Part shown: piece by piece, positions 15,815 to 25,065 of the stretch | How the letters are laid out: every line of letters begins with the position of its first letter | Position numbering within the stretch: the first letter of the stretch is position 1 | IMG/VR virus record: IMGVR_UViG_3300011115_000716 | Span: 26,053 to 90,052 of that record | Source: a virus | DNA: 64,000 bases | Strand: one strand, 5' to 3' | Notes under the pieces: generated by a model | Databases searched by the model: none | What the model saw: only the letters and a program-made list of their open reading frames with translations | Told to the model about the DNA's origin: nothing | Position numbers and translations under genes: made by a program

Positions 15815-18064
15815 ATGAGTGATAAAGACCTTACTGGTAAAGATTTAGCAAAAAATCTCAGCTCCTCCAAGAAGGATGCTGCTGCAGTTGCTAAATCTGC
15901 TAAGGAGATTGAAAGCAGCCTATCTAGGGCAGCTAGGGCTATCTCTGGAGCATTTGGTAAGGGCGGCTTTATGGCCGGTGGTGGTACCGGTATTGGTATT
16001 GGTGGTGGTGGTGGTATCGGCGGGGGTATGCCAAAACAAGCTGATATGAACAGCAATAGCCTTCAGCGGCCTGGAATTGGTTTAACTGACTTTACTAACT
16101 TTGCTGGTGGTATGGCAAAGGGTCTTGGTAATTTCTTACCAGACGTTTCTTCTACAATTCAACGTGCTGGAAATTATTATAATGCCACAATTATGGGTGG
16201 CTATAGAGGCTCTCAAAAAATCTCACGGGGTGAAGTCGACGATAGAACTTATGGTGTATTAGCATCTATGGGGGGAATTACAAGCGCTGGTTCAAGTTCA
16301 AATGTGGCTAACATCTTTGCTAATCAAGGCATGGTTGCAACTAGTGGCACTTATATGCAAAATGTTCGTGGAGTAGGTAACGCGGCTAGATATTTAAACA
16401 TGTCTAATGAAAAAGCAGCTAATGCTATTGGTGGACTTGGTATGGGTGCAAGTTCTGCTAATATGATGAGAAACTTTGGTGTGTATACCACTGACCCAAC
16501 TACGGGTAAAGAACGTAGCATGAGTGAAATTTTTGAAGACCTTGCTGGAAGATTTACAAAACCTGGAGCCAATGCATCTTCTGAGGATGTTCAGAATTCC
16601 ATCCGTAAAGGTGCTCTTGGAGCTGCTATCTCTGCATCTGGACTGAGTGATGACCAACAAAGCTTATTTAAGCAGTACATGATTGACCGTGCTGGTGGGA
16701 ATAAGATGGATTTAAGTAGTCAATCCGCTATGAATAATTTAATGGGTAAAGCTGGAAAAATGGGAAATAGTAACCCATTAAATGCAATGATGGACCTTGA
16801 AACATCTGGAGAAGGTGCTCAAAAAAGTGCTACTGGTGCTTATACTCAAGGTATTGAAACTGCGGCTATAGCTTTAAAAGGTTTGGATGCAGTTGCTGGG
16901 GCGTTAGCCTCAAAGGTTGGTGCTTTTACTGCCGGACTACAACTTACTCTTGGCTCAAAAACTGGTAGCGGTCTTTTAGATATGGTTGGTGCTAGCCTTA
17001 ACTTAATTAGCAGTGGTATGGAAGCTGCTGAATCTGCTGACCCAACAGGTTTATCAAGAGTTTTTGCTGGCAACGCTGCGATTTCCACTGGAACAGCTGG
17101 GTTACTTGTACCGGCTTCTTTGGCAATAACTGGTGCTGGAGCTGGTGCTCTTGGTGTTACTGGCGCAAGTGATGCTAAGGGTGGTGGTGACGATGAAAAA
17201 CCAAATCCTCTTGCAAATCTAAGTGATGCTGGGTTTACTATTGGTGGAACTGAAAAGACCGTTGTTGGCCAGCCTATCGAAGGTGCGCTTAAAGTTAGTG
17301 GTTACAAATTTGGTGACCCAGTAACTGTTGGAGAACAAAAAGGTAAGCCACATTCAGGTATTGATTACGCAGCAACTACTGATACAAGAGTATACGCTGT
17401 TGCAGACGGAACTCTAAGAAACGTGGTTAGAGGTATAGAGACAACCGATACATGGGGCAAGACTGGAAATGGTAATTATGTGTGTATTGACCATGGAATG
17501 GGTAAGAATAAGCTGAATTTATTTAGTTATTATAAGCATTTAAGTAAAGTTAACCCAGCACTTAAACAAGGTAAACCTATTAAAAAAGGAACTTGGTTAG
17601 GTAATGCTGGTGAGACTGGAGATGCCGACGGTGTTCATTTGCACTACCAAGTAGTAGAGGGCAATATAAATGTCGACCCTAAACTTTTGTCAGCCAAATT
17701 AGGTAATAAGGCTGGAACCAAAGTTAAAATGGAAATGTCTGATAACACCACGTCTATGTTTAATGCCGCTATGGGAATGCTTCAAAACGGAGATATAAAC
17801 ACCCTAGCTTCTGCAGTTCTTGGTTCAAGTAGTTCTACTACTGGTTTTTCTCTTAACTCCACTTCTCCCGCAAATGCATATGCTAATGCTGGTGATACAG
17901 GTACTGGAGGTACTAGTGGTTCTGGAGGCAATGTAACTAACAACGTTGGCGGAATTACTGTAAACATTAAAGATGCTAGTCCTGAGTCCGCTAAAAAGTT
18001 TGCGGAAATTGTTCAAGAATATTTAAATAGTCAAACTTTGACTTCTAATCTTGGGAGCCTATAA
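15815..18064 (+). CDS. tape measure protein with M23 peptidase domain
   Basis: The protein has 749 residues. The N-terminal part is a helical Lys/Ala segment followed by a Gly-rich stretch (residues about 47-70), then long helical and hydrophobic regions (about 350-460) typical of tape measures. Residues about 490-630 are an M23 zinc endopeptidase: H513-S-G-I-D517, and H608-L-H610, the three ligands in canonical spacing. Such domains cut peptidoglycan cross-links during entry. At about 0.15 nm per residue the tail could be near 110 nm, less if the peptidase does not span the lumen (inference). Confidence 0.85.
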   Translation: MSDKDLTGKDLAKNLSSSKKDAAAVAKSAKEIESSLSRAARAISGAFGKGGFMAGGGTGIGIGGGGGIGGGMPKQADMNSNSLQRPGIGLTDFTNFAGGMAKGLGNFLPDVSSTIQRAGNYYNATIMGGYRGSQKISRGEVDDRTYGVLASMGGITSAGSSSNVANIFANQGMVATSGTYMQNVRGVGNAARYLNMSNEKAANAIGGLGMGASSANMMRNFGVYTTDPTTGKERSMSEIFEDLAGRFTKPGANASSEDVQNSIRKGALGAAISASGLSDDQQSLFKQYMIDRAGGNKMDLSSQSAMNNLMGKAGKMGNSNPLNAMMDLETSGEGAQKSATGAYTQGIETAAIALKGLDAVAGALASKVGAFTAGLQLTLGSKTGSGLLDMVGASLNLISSGMEAAESADPTGLSRVFAGNAAISTGTAGLLVPASLAITGAGAGALGVTGASDAKGGGDDEKPNPLANLSDAGFTIGGTEKTVVGQPIEGALKVSGYKFGDPVTVGEQKGKPHSGIDYAATTDTRVYAVADGTLRNVVRGIETTDTWGKTGNGNYVCIDHGMGKNKLNLFSYYKHLSKVNPALKQGKPIKKGTWLGNAGETGDADGVHLHYQVVEGNINVDPKLLSAKLGNKAGTKVKMEMSDNTTSMFNAAMGMLQNGDINTLASAVLGSSSSTTGFSLNSTSPANAYANAGDTGTGGTSGSGGNVTNNVGGITVNIKDASPESAKKFAEIVQEYLNSQTLTSNLGSL

Positions 18065-19293
18065 TGTCAGTTCAACAAATTTCAGCTATTAGAAATAACT
18101 TAGTTACATCAGATTTAAAAAATAGAATTGCACAATTGCAGTCTGATGTAACTGTGCTTGATGATGATATTTCTAACAGGACCATTGCGCTAAATGGTGC
18201 TAATCCTGCAAATGATTCAATAATTATCTCAAAAAATGCAGAAAAAGTTACTAAATTACAGCAAATTGCGGAACTGCAGGCTCAATTAAGTGCAAACGAA
18301 CTTAATAACTCTCAATCATCTATTATTGCTACAAAATCTGCGGCCAAGTCTGGTAATGCATATACTTCTGGTTCTTTTAGTAATACTCCTGGGTATGGTG
18401 TGGGCCATATTACAAAACCTAGTAATGATATGGAGTATAACGTCCCAAGTGTAGTGGACGCATATTACAGCACTAGGGCAAGTTTTTTAACTGCGGCTGA
18501 GTTTTCTTCAAATAGACCTGGAACAGTTGCATCGGCTAATGAGCTATGGACTGGCTCTAAATCTAGTAAGGGAATGATTGTTAGTTATACTCCGCCATCA
18601 AATAACGTAGAGTATCAAGGTGGGCAAGCCCCACCTAGCTCTATAAGCACTTCAGGAGTTAACTACGGATTCCAGTTTATGTATAACCCAGCTACTATTT
18701 CTATGGATTATTCTGGTATGCCTAACGTTGACCAAGGCTTTGAGCTTAGTGGGAAAGATAAGTTTGTTTTATATGGAACCAATATAACTCAAAGCACTAT
18801 TAGTTTTCAACTTCTTATCAATCGTATGTTTGATATGAAATACTATGATGAATATGGTCGTTTAAAAGCTGGTGCTCAAAAAGCGTATGCAGGTAAGGTA
18901 CCCTCAGCAACAGCTCAAAATCAAATTTATACCATGGGAACTATGTATGACGTAGAATACCTGCTTAGAACATTGCTTGGATACACTCTTAAGAGCTATC
19001 TAAGAAACAACCAAACTGCTGACATGGGGTATTTAGGTGCTCGTCCTGTTGAGCTACACTTAGGCAAGTCTCTTAGATACCTTGGAACTGTTACAAGTCT
19101 TACAATTAACCATGTAATTTTTAACGAGCAAATGGTTCCTCTGTTTACTAATGTATCAGTAGGATTTGCTCGTTTACCAGATTATCCTTTGTCCAACACA
19201 AACCAATCGGTAGTTCCCCCACTTCTTCAGGATATCAGTACCCGTGGGGAATTTTCAGGGAGTACCTATGATGGTGGAAGCCCCGGAAGGTAG
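18064..19293 (+). CDS. baseplate hub / tube-initiator (CIS tube-like) protein
   Basis: In this 409-residue protein, residues 10-90 are a coiled-coil-like region. The C-terminal half has the pattern of tube-initiator proteins of contractile systems: FQFMYNPATISMDYSG, STISFQLLINRMFDM, LRTLLGYT, then LRYLGTVTSLTINHVIFNEQMVP. It is coupled to the tape measure gene (TAATG) and followed by a LysM/gpX-like gene, the usual order. It probably joins tube to hub. Confidence 0.7.
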   Translation: MSVQQISAIRNNLVTSDLKNRIAQLQSDVTVLDDDISNRTIALNGANPANDSIIISKNAEKVTKLQQIAELQAQLSANELNNSQSSIIATKSAAKSGNAYTSGSFSNTPGYGVGHITKPSNDMEYNVPSVVDAYYSTRASFLTAAEFSSNRPGTVASANELWTGSKSSKGMIVSYTPPSNNVEYQGGQAPPSSISTSGVNYGFQFMYNPATISMDYSGMPNVDQGFELSGKDKFVLYGTNITQSTISFQLLINRMFDMKYYDEYGRLKAGAQKAYAGKVPSATAQNQIYTMGTMYDVEYLLRTLLGYTLKSYLRNNQTADMGYLGARPVELHLGKSLRYLGTVTSLTINHVIFNEQMVPLFTNVSVGFARLPDYPLSNTNQSVVPPLLQDISTRGEFSGSTYDGGSPGR

Positions 19294-19301
19294 TAAAATA
19301 T

Positions 19302-19577
19302 ATGATTTATTCAGATAGTAGATACGCGACTGGAACCATACTTAAAGCACAAGATGCTAGAAGTGGGGAGTATGTTGTTGCCGTTTACCGCAACTGGCCG
19401 GCAATTAAAACTTCTTTTTATTACTATACCTGGGTTGAAGGTGACCGAATTGATTATGTAGCTCAGGTTCTTTTAGGTAGCTCGTCTTTTTGGTGGAAGA
19501 TTATGGATTTAAACCCCGAGTATTTAGACCCTTTTACTATACCTATTGGAGCAACAATAAGGATTCCAAGTGTCTGA
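19302..19577 (+). CDS. LysM-like / tail protein X-like baseplate protein
   Basis: The protein has 91 residues. WVEGDRIDYVAQVLLGSSSFWWKIMDLNPEYLDPFTIPIGATIRIP is the pattern of gpX or T4 gp53-like wedge proteins, which are built on a LysM fold. It overlaps the next gene by 8 bases. The role is a baseplate or hub clamp. Confidence 0.75.
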   Translation: MIYSDSRYATGTILKAQDARSGEYVVAVYRNWPAIKTSFYYYTWVEGDRIDYVAQVLLGSSSFWWKIMDLNPEYLDPFTIPIGATIRIPSV

Positions 19578-20856
19578 CGTAACACATAACAAGTACAGAA
19601 AAGGCACATCTTATAAAGTTAGCTGGCCTTCTTTACCCTCTCTTAGTGCACAACCTATAAGAATTGACCTTATTCAAAAGCAGTACAACCATGACGTGGT
19701 TATCTTAGAGTATTCAATAGTTAGCCCTCTTTATTTTGACACAATTAAAACCGGTATATTAGTAAAATTTACTTGGACTCAAGAGGGGCTAAGTAGAAGC
19801 TGGGTTGGGTATGTTTCATCTATTGACAGAGTTATTAATAGCCGTCGCGATATAACTATGAAAATACATTGCGTTGGTGCTAGCTACAGGCTTAAGGAAA
19901 GAGCTACAAGGGTGTTTATTAACTCTTCCATACCTGAAGCGGTTCAAACAATTGCTAAAGAATTTGGCTTACATTACTCCGGGATTAATGACGCTAGAAG
20001 ATTTTCGCAACTTGCCATGGCCGGGCATTCTTATTGGGAATGGATTCAAGAGCAGGCTAAAAGAATTGGGTATGCTCTGGTTATTGACGGAACTAATTTA
20101 ATATTTAAACCTATAGACAGCATTATTGATGAGAATTTTAGTACTACTCCGGTAATGAGTTTTGACACTACTCCTACTCCAACAAACACAATGTATTTAG
20201 ATAGAACTTTAGACTATTTTATGGCTCTAAATGGAGAGCATATTGAAACCGGGGGAGAACTACGTGTTAATAAGGTTGTTGGTGGTGTTGACCCAATTAC
20301 TAGTACACCGTCAGTTTACATGGCTAAACCAAATGCACTTGGAAAATCAGTTAGAAATAATGTTAGCGATGTTTTGTTTACTCAATATAAATCTACTGAA
20401 GTTGCAAATGGCGGTAAGTCTGTGGCCCAGGCGGCGGAAGGAATTGCTCATACATCTAGGTTCTCATTGCCAGCTAATGCCAAAGGTCAGGGAGACCCCC
20501 GTTTAATGCCATTTGGTACAGTTCTTATTAAGGGAACGGGTGAATTGACTGACGGGTATTGGTTGGTAAAAGAAGTTATTCATACTCTTCACCGTGTTGG
20601 AGACTACATGGCAACGTTAAATCTTCTTTCGGATGGACTTGGTAATACTAAGGAATCGGTTTTTAGAAACAGAGATAATAGCGCTAGGGGCAGTGTAAAC
20701 TTAAATGAAGCCCTTAAAAATAATGGTAAACAATCAGGGTTGTTCTCTGAAAATGATGCTAAAGCTGTTTTTCCATATGATATTGTAAAAATAGATGACC
20801 AAGGGTTTAATCGTACTCCAGCTGTCTGGAAAAGTGGAAAGGCTAGTGTGAACTAA
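19570..20856 (+). CDS. baseplate hub protein, late control D-like
   Basis: The 428-residue protein starts at GTG 19570. It has the order of gpD/T4 gp27-type hubs: a first beta domain to about residue 110, then VGASYRLKERATRVFINSSIPEAVQTIAKEFGL, then HSYWEWIQEQAKRIGYALVIDGTNLIFKP. It forms the trimeric hub that joins tube and spike. The C-terminal 50 residues are polar and unrelated to the family as far as I can tell. Confidence 0.8.
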   Translation: MSDVTHNKYRKGTSYKVSWPSLPSLSAQPIRIDLIQKQYNHDVVILEYSIVSPLYFDTIKTGILVKFTWTQEGLSRSWVGYVSSIDRVINSRRDITMKIHCVGASYRLKERATRVFINSSIPEAVQTIAKEFGLHYSGINDARRFSQLAMAGHSYWEWIQEQAKRIGYALVIDGTNLIFKPIDSIIDENFSTTPVMSFDTTPTPTNTMYLDRTLDYFMALNGEHIETGGELRVNKVVGGVDPITSTPSVYMAKPNALGKSVRNNVSDVLFTQYKSTEVANGGKSVAQAAEGIAHTSRFSLPANAKGQGDPRLMPFGTVLIKGTGELTDGYWLVKEVIHTLHRVGDYMATLNLLSDGLGNTKESVFRNRDNSARGSVNLNEALKNNGKQSGLFSENDAKAVFPYDIVKIDDQGFNRTPAVWKSGKASVN

Positions 20857-21290
20857 TGACTAAAGTAAATGCACTTGAGTATGCTATTAGTTTTCCTTTT
20901 ACTATTGATGGATACGGTAATATCTCAAAAACTTCAAATCAATCTGAAATTTGGGAAGCAAGAGTTAAATCTGCTATAGGAACAGCGATTAGTGAACGGG
21001 TTATGCGTTCAGATTATGGAACAAGAATTCCTGAATTATTTTTTGATACTCAAGATGCACTGGATACGGGTATTCGTAAAGAAGTAACTAGGGTATTTGC
21101 TAGTTATCTACCTTTATTAACCCTTAACTCTGTAAATGTTGAATATGAAAATCTATTATTCGGAAAAACGACTGGTTTTGCAACCACGGCAACTATTTCT
21201 TACACTTTGCCAAATCAAACAACTACAACCACTAGGGTCAATGTAGTAACTATTAACAAAAATATTCCACCTTATGAGGAGAATCAATGA
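20856..21290 (+). CDS. baseplate wedge protein, gp25-like
   Basis: The 144-residue protein shows the gp25/gpW lysozyme-like wedge pattern: ISFPFTIDGYGNISKTS, IWEARVKSAIGTAISERVMRSDYGTRIPELFF, then VTRVFASYLPLLTLNSVNV. It is an essential sheath-initiating wedge part. TAATG coupling upstream and a 4-base overlap downstream with the J-like gene. Confidence 0.9.
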   Translation: MTKVNALEYAISFPFTIDGYGNISKTSNQSEIWEARVKSAIGTAISERVMRSDYGTRIPELFFDTQDALDTGIRKEVTRVFASYLPLLTLNSVNVEYENLLFGKTTGFATTATISYTLPNQTTTTTRVNVVTINKNIPPYEENQ

Positions 21291-23623
21291 CAACCCCAGT
21301 TAGCAATATCCCTATTTCAATTGATTACACTAGTAGAGATTACTACGCATTAAGGGATGCCCTTATTCAACGAGTAAAAGAACGAACTGGTAATAAATGG
21401 TCAGGTAATGACCCCTCTGATTTTGGTGTTGCGTTAGTAGAGTCTTTTGCTTATATGGGAGATTTAGTTAATTATTACATTGACCGTGTTGCTAATGAAT
21501 CTTATATAGGTACTGCGACTCAGAGACAAAACGTTCTTAATTTAGCCTCTATGCTTGGGTATACTGCTGGTGGGTATACTTCTGCAACTGTTAACGTAAC
21601 TCTTACTAATTCAGTAAATGTTGGTTATAGGGGCCAGGTTGGCGCAAGTCAGCTTTCTGGAGGTATCGCAAGATTAGTAATACCTAATGATAATACATTT
21701 GAGGTAGGTAACCTAGTAAACGTTTCTAATTTAACAAGAAGCGAGTATAACGGAACGTTTACTATTACTTCAAAAAATCTTGGAGCTAATGAAATTGAAT
21801 TTGTGCCTTTAAATAGCTCCGTTACTGCGGCCGGTAATGGCACCATTGTTGTGTTTACTACACCTAGCACACATAACATTTTAATTGGAGAAATTGTTAC
21901 AACTTCTGGGTTTACTGGTGGGTCAACTGCGTATAACTTAGCAAACAAGACTGTTACAGCAGTTACCGCAACTACTTTTACTGTAACGGCTGCGGTAAGT
22001 GGTACTGCTACTGGAGGGGTTGTTAAATACGCTGATATTGCAACAGGTGCAAACATTAACGGGTATGTGCACGATATTGGGTATGTTACTGTTCCCGCAG
22101 GTACTCAACTATTTTCAGAAATATCTGATAACGGAGTAGTTTATCAAGTTATTTTTACTACTCTAACTACAGCCGCTGTTCCGTATGTAAATGATGATGG
22201 TACTGGAGGTTCTCAAACAGTTATTGCACGACATGGTATTGATGTTTCTACTCTAAGTTCAAACCAAGCTAATAGCTCTATTACCCCAGATATAAATGGA
22301 GAACTTATAGGCTATTCGACGGGGGAGGCTGACCAAGTAGTTTCCCTTATAGAAACAGAAGTGGATATAAGTACATTAATTGTGTATGTTGAAAATGGTA
22401 ATACTTTTGATACATGGACAGCTGTTCAATATCTTGAAGACTATACGTCAACTGATAAAGTTTACAGAGTATCAATTGATGCTGACGATAACATTTTTAT
22501 TAATTTTGGTGATGGAATAGGCGGAATAATTCCTACAAAAGGTAGCCGTATAAAAGCTGCATACTATAAGGGGTCTGGTCTGTTAGGAAACATCCCTGCT
22601 TACTCAATTAAGTCTATTTACGACGTACCCGGAGCCACAACTTCTGCTCGTACGTTAATTATGTCTAAAGTTACTCCTTCAAATGCAGTAGCTGCTACTG
22701 GAGGAGATGGTCCAGAATCATTAGACAGTATTAGACACAACGCCCCAAGTGCGCTTAGAGCATTAAATAGGGCAGTAACTTTAGAGGATTTTTCAAATTT
22801 AGCTCTATCTATTCCACGTGTTGGTAAGGCAAATGCTGTTGCTTCCTTACCTACTTCAATTAGTGTTTACATTGCTCCTGAAAGGAGTACTTCAAATAAC
22901 GAGACCACTCCTGGAATTACAAGGGTGGACACTGTTGATACCCCAACTCCTGACTTAGTTATTTTAAAAAGTGAAGTAAGTTCATTTTTAGCTGATAAAA
23001 GTCAAATAGGAACTACTGTAACTATTTTAGAGCCTAAATATTCATACATTTATACAACTATCCAATATAGTAAACTAACTAACTACTCTCAAACTGCAGT
23101 GGAATCTGCAATTAGGGCGTCTTTACTTACAACGTATTCTTATGATAATTTAGATTTTCAAAACGTTATTACTCCTCAAATGATTGAGGATACTTTAAGA
23201 AAAGTAGATGGTGTTCAGAATGTTTTAGTTAAATATTTGTATAAAACAGGCAGTGGAGCTGGAAAAACTACCCTAGCTGGGGATTTTAATGAAATATTTG
23301 TGTTTACTGATGGCAATACTACTTTAGAGCCGTCTTCAAACGAATCTCGTCTAGATGTAAGTGGTGGGTTAACTTCTTCAATTACTATAACCCCTACATA
23401 TAACCAAAACGTTTATCAGTATACCGCAACTACTAGCGCCTCAAGCATAACTTTAACAGCAACAGCAAGCTTGGGAACTATTGCTATTGCAAATATGGCT
23501 ACTGTTAGTGGGGCGTCTAGAACAATAACCTTAAATACTGGAGTAAATAGCATTGAAATTGCTGTGACTGCTGCTGATGGCATTACTACAAGTAAGTACA
23601 CTGTAACGGTTGTTAAGTCATGA
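21287..23623 (+). CDS. baseplate wedge protein, J-like (gp6-like), with inserted beta-modules
   Basis: The protein has 778 residues. Residues 1-85 (IDYTSRDYYALRDALIQRVKE, DPSDFGVALVESFAYMGDLVNYYIDRVANESYIGTA) and about 400-640 (INFGDGIGG, LDSIRHNAPSALRALNRAVTLEDF) are the baseplate-J core. Residues about 120-250 hold two Val/Thr-rich beta modules that are not part of the core. The last ~80 residues form a cadherin-like beta-sandwich (NTGVNSIEIAVTAADGITTSKYTVTVV). Several added domains suggest contact with cell surface or fibres. Confidence 0.85.
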   Translation: MTTPVSNIPISIDYTSRDYYALRDALIQRVKERTGNKWSGNDPSDFGVALVESFAYMGDLVNYYIDRVANESYIGTATQRQNVLNLASMLGYTAGGYTSATVNVTLTNSVNVGYRGQVGASQLSGGIARLVIPNDNTFEVGNLVNVSNLTRSEYNGTFTITSKNLGANEIEFVPLNSSVTAAGNGTIVVFTTPSTHNILIGEIVTTSGFTGGSTAYNLANKTVTAVTATTFTVTAAVSGTATGGVVKYADIATGANINGYVHDIGYVTVPAGTQLFSEISDNGVVYQVIFTTLTTAAVPYVNDDGTGGSQTVIARHGIDVSTLSSNQANSSITPDINGELIGYSTGEADQVVSLIETEVDISTLIVYVENGNTFDTWTAVQYLEDYTSTDKVYRVSIDADDNIFINFGDGIGGIIPTKGSRIKAAYYKGSGLLGNIPAYSIKSIYDVPGATTSARTLIMSKVTPSNAVAATGGDGPESLDSIRHNAPSALRALNRAVTLEDFSNLALSIPRVGKANAVASLPTSISVYIAPERSTSNNETTPGITRVDTVDTPTPDLVILKSEVSSFLADKSQIGTTVTILEPKYSYIYTTIQYSKLTNYSQTAVESAIRASLLTTYSYDNLDFQNVITPQMIEDTLRKVDGVQNVLVKYLYKTGSGAGKTTLAGDFNEIFVFTDGNTTLEPSSNESRLDVSGGLTSSITITPTYNQNVYQYTATTSASSITLTATASLGTIAIANMATVSGASRTITLNTGVNSIEIAVTAADGITTSKYTVTVVKS

Positions 23624-24036
23624 TAAAAGACTCAGCTGGTAATCAAAGGTTTTACGGAGTATACAGAGCTGTTGTTTTTAACAACCAGGACCCAGAAGCT
23701 TTAGGAAGGCTTCGTCTTAAAATTCCTCAAATATTTGCAGAAACTCCTACTGGGTGGTGTTGGCCTGTTAACCCTGCGGGAATTAGTTTGTCGTCTCCGG
23801 CAATTGGGCAAGGAATTTGGGCTATGTTTGAGGGTGGAGACCCTTCCTTTCCTCTTTGGTTGGGTGTTTTTGGTTTAGAGGTCAGTTCATCTAAAAATAT
23901 TGCTATCAATCCGGTTTTAAATGGTACTCCAATTCCCGATAATTTTTCGTTCAGTTCAACTAATACAAGCAATAACATAGACATAGTAAAAAGTTTAATA
24001 AGCGTTGCCTCAGCAATTGACGGCGGAAACGCGTAA
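23620..24036 (+). CDS. baseplate spike protein with gp5-type OB-fold
   Basis: In this 138-residue protein, the NNQDPEALGRLRLKIPQIF and GWCWPVNPAGISLSSPAIGQGIWAMFEGGDPSFPLWLGVF segments are the OB-fold of gp5/gpV-like spikes, with strand order and DP..LGR motif intact. There is no beta-helix needle after it; the C-terminus is short and polar, so the needle tip must be another protein. It overlaps the J-like gene by 4 bases (ATGA). Confidence 0.85.
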   Translation: MIKDSAGNQRFYGVYRAVVFNNQDPEALGRLRLKIPQIFAETPTGWCWPVNPAGISLSSPAIGQGIWAMFEGGDPSFPLWLGVFGLEVSSSKNIAINPVLNGTPIPDNFSFSSTNTSNNIDIVKSLISVASAIDGGNA

Positions 24037-24062
24037 AATAGTAAAGAAGCCTAGGAGAAAAA

Positions 24063-25052
24063 ATGGCATTATACCCCAGTAACGCAGTATCATTTGGTGC
24101 TGACCGTGTTAATTTATCTAGCAGCGTTCTAGCTGAGGATGTCAACTCTCTATATCGTGAGGTAGTAGCAATCTCTCAGGACTTAGTTGGAACTAGTAAC
24201 CCAACTGCAGGTGCGCTTATTTATAGCGCCGCTTGGGGATTAGGTACAGTTGACTTTACTACAACAACATGGCCAAGCCTTAAAGCTAGACTTCAGAATA
24301 TTGAAACTGCGTTGTATAAAACTTATACATTTAGTTTGGATATTAGAGGGTTAGCGGCGTCCAATACGGTTCAAAGTATTGACGCAAAAACAGTTGGTTT
24401 AAATGTTAAAACTGGAGCAATTACTTCGTCAACTTTATCAAGTGCTTCTGGAACTGATGGTGCTACGGTTACTTACACTGGAGCTAACACATTTTCAGTG
24501 GGCCAAAAAGTCACAGTAACTGGGTTTACTATTGCAACCGGGACAACTTTAAACTTTGTTTTACAAACAATTACCGCAGTTACTAGCAATGACTTTACCA
24601 TTGCTGCTCCTTCTGTAACAGGTGTTACAGGAACTACCTCTGGTATTAGTACAAGCCTAACTATTGTTGGAGACATCACTGCGGTTGTTGCAGGAATGAC
24701 AGTAACTGGAACAAATATTGCATCTGGAACAAAAGTGTCTAATTTTAGTGGACAGATAGTTACTTTAGATACTGCTTCAACTGGTACCGTATCTGGAAGT
24801 ATTTCTTTTACGACAAAAGGTACTACTAGCGGAACTGGTTCTGCAACTGCATACCAAACAACTTCTCTACAACAATGGCAAAAAACTGATAATACAGTTG
24901 TTGCGTCTGTTAGTCCAGACGGTAATTTTGCTGCGCTTGGTACATTTACTGCTGGTTCTAACTCCACTATTGGGGGAACACTCGCAGTAACTGGTGCAGC
25001 TACATTTGGTGGCGAAGTCACTGCTGCTGTAATAAACGGTGGAACACCTTAA
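24063..25052 (+). CDS. structural / fibre protein with beta-modules
   Basis: The protein has 329 residues, with SD AGGAG before the ATG. Residues 1-100 are helical and ordered and probably attach to the baseplate. Residues about 120-255 carry two beta modules (TFSVGQKVTVTGF, NDFTIAAPSV; then VVAGMTVTGTNIASGTKV). The C-terminal LQQWQKTDNTVVASVSPDGNFAALGTFTAGS is a common fibre-end pattern. Likely a baseplate-attached fibre. Confidence 0.7.
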   Translation: MALYPSNAVSFGADRVNLSSSVLAEDVNSLYREVVAISQDLVGTSNPTAGALIYSAAWGLGTVDFTTTTWPSLKARLQNIETALYKTYTFSLDIRGLAASNTVQSIDAKTVGLNVKTGAITSSTLSSASGTDGATVTYTGANTFSVGQKVTVTGFTIATGTTLNFVLQTITAVTSNDFTIAAPSVTGVTGTTSGISTSLTIVGDITAVVAGMTVTGTNIASGTKVSNFSGQIVTLDTASTGTVSGSISFTTKGTTSGTGSATAYQTTSLQQWQKTDNTVVASVSPDGNFAALGTFTAGSNSTIGGTLAVTGAATFGGEVTAAVINGGTP

Positions 25053-25065
25053 CTAAGGAATAGCT